DNA of 7,362 nt. Source: an uncultured Ruminococcus sp. (lineage in GTDB: Bacteria > Bacillota > Clostridia > Oscillospirales > CAG-272). Below the pieces are notes generated by a model that saw only the letters and a program-made list of their open reading frames with translations, searched no databases and was not told the DNA's origin. The position numbers and the translations under genes are program-made. Shown here in pieces: positions 5,896 through 7,362 of this stretch (positions are counted from its first letter, which is position 1; every line of letters starts with the position of its first letter). Where the stretch lies: NCBI GenBank assembly GCA_902766115.1, contig CACXCL010000243.1, positions 1-7,362 on the forward strand. Direction: 5' to 3'.

Positions 5896-5951
5896 CGGAC
5901 CCGGGAACAAACACAAACGCGATCATACCGGAAAGTTTGTTCCCGGGTCCG
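5896..5951. repeat. Perfect 17-bp inverted repeat between the feo operon and the ZIP gene
   Basis: The arms CGGACCCGGGAACAAAC (5896-5912) and GTTTGTTCCCGGGTCCG (5935-5951) are exact reverse complements around a 22-base loop. The RNA would form a very stable hairpin just after the Cys-rich peptide gene, with its 3' arm ending 11 bases before the GGAG site of the ZIP gene. No T run follows on either strand, so it is not a standard intrinsic terminator. It could protect the feo mRNA 3' end, attenuate read-through into the ZIP gene, or be a binding site or a remnant of a small mobile repeat. Confidence 0.85.
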
Positions 5952-5973
5952 CGCATGAAAACGGAGAAAAGCA

Positions 5974-6756
5974 ATGTGGTTGAATGTGGTTCAGGGGATC
6001 GCGGTCCCCTTTATCGGAACGACGCTCGGCTCGGCATGCGTTTTCTTTATGAAAAGGGAGCTGAACCGCACTCTTCAGCGCGCTCTGACCGGATTTGCCG
6101 GCGGCGTCATGGTGGCGGCGTCGGTCTGGTCCCTTCTGATACCCGCCATGGACCAATGCGAGGGGGCGGGGCGCCGGGCGTTTTTGCCCGCCGCCGCCGG
6201 CTTCGGACTCGGCGTTCTGTTCCTGCTCCTGCTTGACAGGATCATCCCGCATTTACATATGAACGCGACAAAAGCGGAGGGTCCGAAAAGTAAAGCGAAG
6301 AAAACCACGATGATGGTGCTCGCCGTGACGCTCCACAACATCCCCGAGGGAATGGCGGTGGGCGTTGTCTATGCCGGACTCCTTTCCGGCTCCGCTGAGA
6401 TCTCGGCAGGCGGCGCTCTCGCCCTGTCGCTCGGCATTGCCATCCAGAACTTCCCCGAGGGCGCGATCATCTCCATGCCGCTGCACGCGGAGGGCAAGAC
6501 AAGGTGTAAAGCGTTCCTTGACGGAGCCCTGTCCGGCGCGGTGGAACCTGCCGGCGCACTGCTCACGGTACTGTTTGCCGGGCTGTTCGTGCCCGCCATG
6601 CCGTACCTGCTCTCCTTCGCGGCGGGCGCGATGATCTACGTGGTCGTGGAGGAGCTGATCCCCGAGATGTCGGCCGGCAGGCATTCCCACGCCGGAGTGA
6701 TATCGTTTGCTCTCGGCTTTACTCTGATGATGGCGCTGGACGTGGCTCTGGGGTAA
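5974..6756 (+). CDS. ZIP-family divalent metal transporter
   Basis: This is a 260-residue membrane protein with eight likely helices (about residues 4-25, 38-58, 71-90, 112-136, 145-168, 185-207, 210-229 and 240-258), the usual ZIP/ZupT size. ZIP proteins import Zn(II), Fe(II), Mn(II) or related ions into the cytoplasm. The metal-site motifs are present: HNIPEG in helix 4 (His121, Asn122, Glu125), QNFPEG in helix 5 (Gln158, Asn159, Glu162), and acidic residues in helices 6-7 (Glu191, Glu226, Glu227). The loop between helices 3 and 4 is short, with HLH (93-95) and a Lys-rich stretch; RHSH (236-239) precedes helix 8. ATG at 5974 is preceded by GGAG (5963-5966) with 7-base spacing. The location downstream of feoB suggests metal acquisition, possibly as an alternative Fe(II) or Zn(II) route. 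No TTAG box lies in front of it, so any iron control would be through read-through. The substrate cannot be read from sequence. Confidence 0.93.
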   Translation: MWLNVVQGIAVPFIGTTLGSACVFFMKRELNRTLQRALTGFAGGVMVAASVWSLLIPAMDQCEGAGRRAFLPAAAGFGLGVLFLLLLDRIIPHLHMNATKAEGPKSKAKKTTMMVLAVTLHNIPEGMAVGVVYAGLLSGSAEISAGGALALSLGIAIQNFPEGAIISMPLHAEGKTRCKAFLDGALSGAVEPAGALLTVLFAGLFVPAMPYLLSFAAGAMIYVVVEELIPEMSAGRHSHAGVISFALGFTLMMALDVALG

Positions 6757-6927
6757 TGATCCCGGAGGCGTATCACATCTGCCGTTCAGCTTGACAGCCT
6801 TCCGAAAAACCATGTCGGCGCGACGGTACCGGATTATCCGCTCCGAGGGACGGAGGACAGCGGGGGAAGCCGTTGTCACCGTAATTCCCAACCTGAACAT
6901 CGCAAAAACGAGGAATGAGAGGTCAAC

Positions 6928-7179
6928 ATGAATAAGATAACGGTAAAGATCGACGGAATGATGTGCGGTATGTGCGAGGCGCATATCTGCGACACGATAA
7001 GACGGGTTTTGCCCGACGCGAAAAAAGTCAAAGCGTCGAGAAAGGACGGAGAGGCGACTTTCCTGTCCGGTGATGAAATAAACACGGAGGCGCTGAAACG
7101 CGCGATCGACGCGACCGGGTACACCCTCGTCTCCGTCTCCGCGGAGCCGTACAAAAAACACGGTCTGTTCGGAAAATAA
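6928..7179 (+). CDS. HMA-domain (heavy-metal-associated) protein, CopZ-like
   Basis: This 83-residue soluble protein has one HMA ferredoxin-like fold. The metal loop is GMMCGMC (residues 10-16, ligands Cys13 and Cys16), with a further Cys21 one helix turn later. The central KVKASRKDGEATFL and the ALKRAIDATGYTL segment match the rest of the fold, and a short conserved-looking tail YKKHGLFGK ends it. HMA proteins shuttle Cu(I) or other soft metals to transporters or sense them. The tail and the MCGMCEAHI form match a subgroup I recognise from Clostridia, whose metal is not established. ATG at 6928 follows GAGAGG (6917-6922) with 5-base spacing. A strong terminator lies 3 bases after the stop. 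The 171-base gap after the ZIP gene allows a separate promoter, but I found no convincing one. Confidence 0.92.
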   Translation: MNKITVKIDGMMCGMCEAHICDTIRRVLPDAKKVKASRKDGEATFLSGDEINTEALKRAIDATGYTLVSVSAEPYKKHGLFGK

Positions 7180-7182
7180 CGT

Positions 7183-7222
7183 AAATCGCGGCGCGACCCG
7201 CAGGGGACGCGCCGCGATTTTT
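7183..7222 (+). terminator. Rho-independent terminator after the HMA gene
   Basis: A perfect 13-bp stem, AAATCGCGGCGCG (7183-7195) with CGCGCCGCGATTT (7208-7220), has a 12-base loop and runs into five T residues (7218-7222). The A run on the left arm makes it potentially bidirectional. It closes the metal cluster. Confidence 0.93.
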
Positions 7223-7289
7223 GTATGTCTGTCGCCCTGCCGCTCAAAAAAATTAACCTGCGGTTCAGGCACGCTTTCCCGACAATATC

Positions 7290-7362
7290 TGTTATTTGCC
7301 TCCGAAACGTGATAAAATACAGTCAGAAACAGACGTCGGTTTCACAAAATCCGATCAGGAGG
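7290..7362 (+). promoter_or_regulatory. Possible promoter and ribosome binding site of the next gene
   Basis: TAAAAT at 7313-7318 could be a -10 box; the base stretch 17 bp upstream (TGTTAT, 7290-7295) is a poor -35. The window ends exactly on AGGAGG (7357-7362), in the context GATCAGGAGG also seen before the lipoprotein gene, so a plus-strand gene should start within about 6-12 bases beyond the end. No TTAG box is present here. Confidence 0.5.

Noticed and set aside
6757..6927. Possible gene, promoter or pseudogene in the 171-base gap after the ZIP gene
   Set aside because: I see no coding frame with a ribosome binding site. TTGACA at 6791-6796 lacks a -10 partner, and only a weak hairpin (CTCCG 6841-6845 with CGGAG 6851-6855) is visible.
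6253..7272. 339-codon minus-strand reading frame opposite the ZIP and HMA genes
   Set aside because: It spans two real genes and a terminator and has no domain; it is a composition artefact.
7296..7318. TTGCCT with TAAAAT as a promoter near the window end
   Set aside because: The spacing is only 11 bp, too short for a sigma-A promoter; only the -10-like box is kept, with low confidence.

Overview
The window looks like a piece of chromosome from a GC-rich anaerobic Firmicute, probably of the Clostridia (Oscillospiraceae or Christensenellaceae type). This is inferred from the strong AGGAGG-type ribosome binding sites, lipobox signals, a Gram-positive-style tandem FeoA/FeoA/FeoB locus with a FeoB-associated Cys-rich peptide, and a DtxR-family regulator. 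The species cannot be fixed from this sequence alone.

Layout. Positions 1-1451 (+) hold the 3' part of a membrane-anchored, extracytoplasmic von Willebrand factor A (VWA) protein; its reading frame is open to the window edge. A clearly AT-richer lipoprotein gene of unknown function (1478-1957, +) follows, closed by a strong hairpin terminator (1970-2008). Next comes a short DtxR-family repressor on the minus strand (2019-2393). Its promoter is back to back with the promoter of a plus-strand metal-uptake cluster: feoA1 (2613-2828), feoA2 (2866-3087), feoB (3162-5684) and a 58-residue Cys-rich FeoB-associated membrane peptide (5709-5885). After a perfect 17-bp inverted repeat come a ZIP-family metal transporter (5974-6756), a 171-bp gap with no gene I can support, and a small HMA-type metal-binding protein (6928-7179) with its own terminator (7183-7222). 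The last 140 bases contain a possible -10 box and end exactly on an AGGAGG ribosome binding site, so another gene starts just outside.

How the genes fit together. The most informative signal is regulatory. A 16-bp palindromic element, GTTAGSNNNNGCTAAT, occurs four times. Three copies are in tandem across a consensus promoter (TTGACA, 17 bp, TATAAT) upstream of feoA1, and one lies between feoA2 and feoB. The element resembles DtxR/IdeR boxes, and the divergent DtxR-family gene encodes a metal site with the Met and Cys ligands typical of iron-sensing DtxR. The simplest model is a self-contained Fe(II) regulon: when iron is replete the repressor occupies the tandem boxes and shuts off Feo uptake. 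FeoB imports Fe(II), the FeoA proteins and the Cys-rich peptide are accessories, and the ZIP and HMA proteins may extend the locus to other divalent or soft metals. FeoB also carries an unusual, highly acidic insertion of about 110 residues, predicted to face outside, which could capture metal. The VWA/lipoprotein pair appears to be a separate cell-surface unit.
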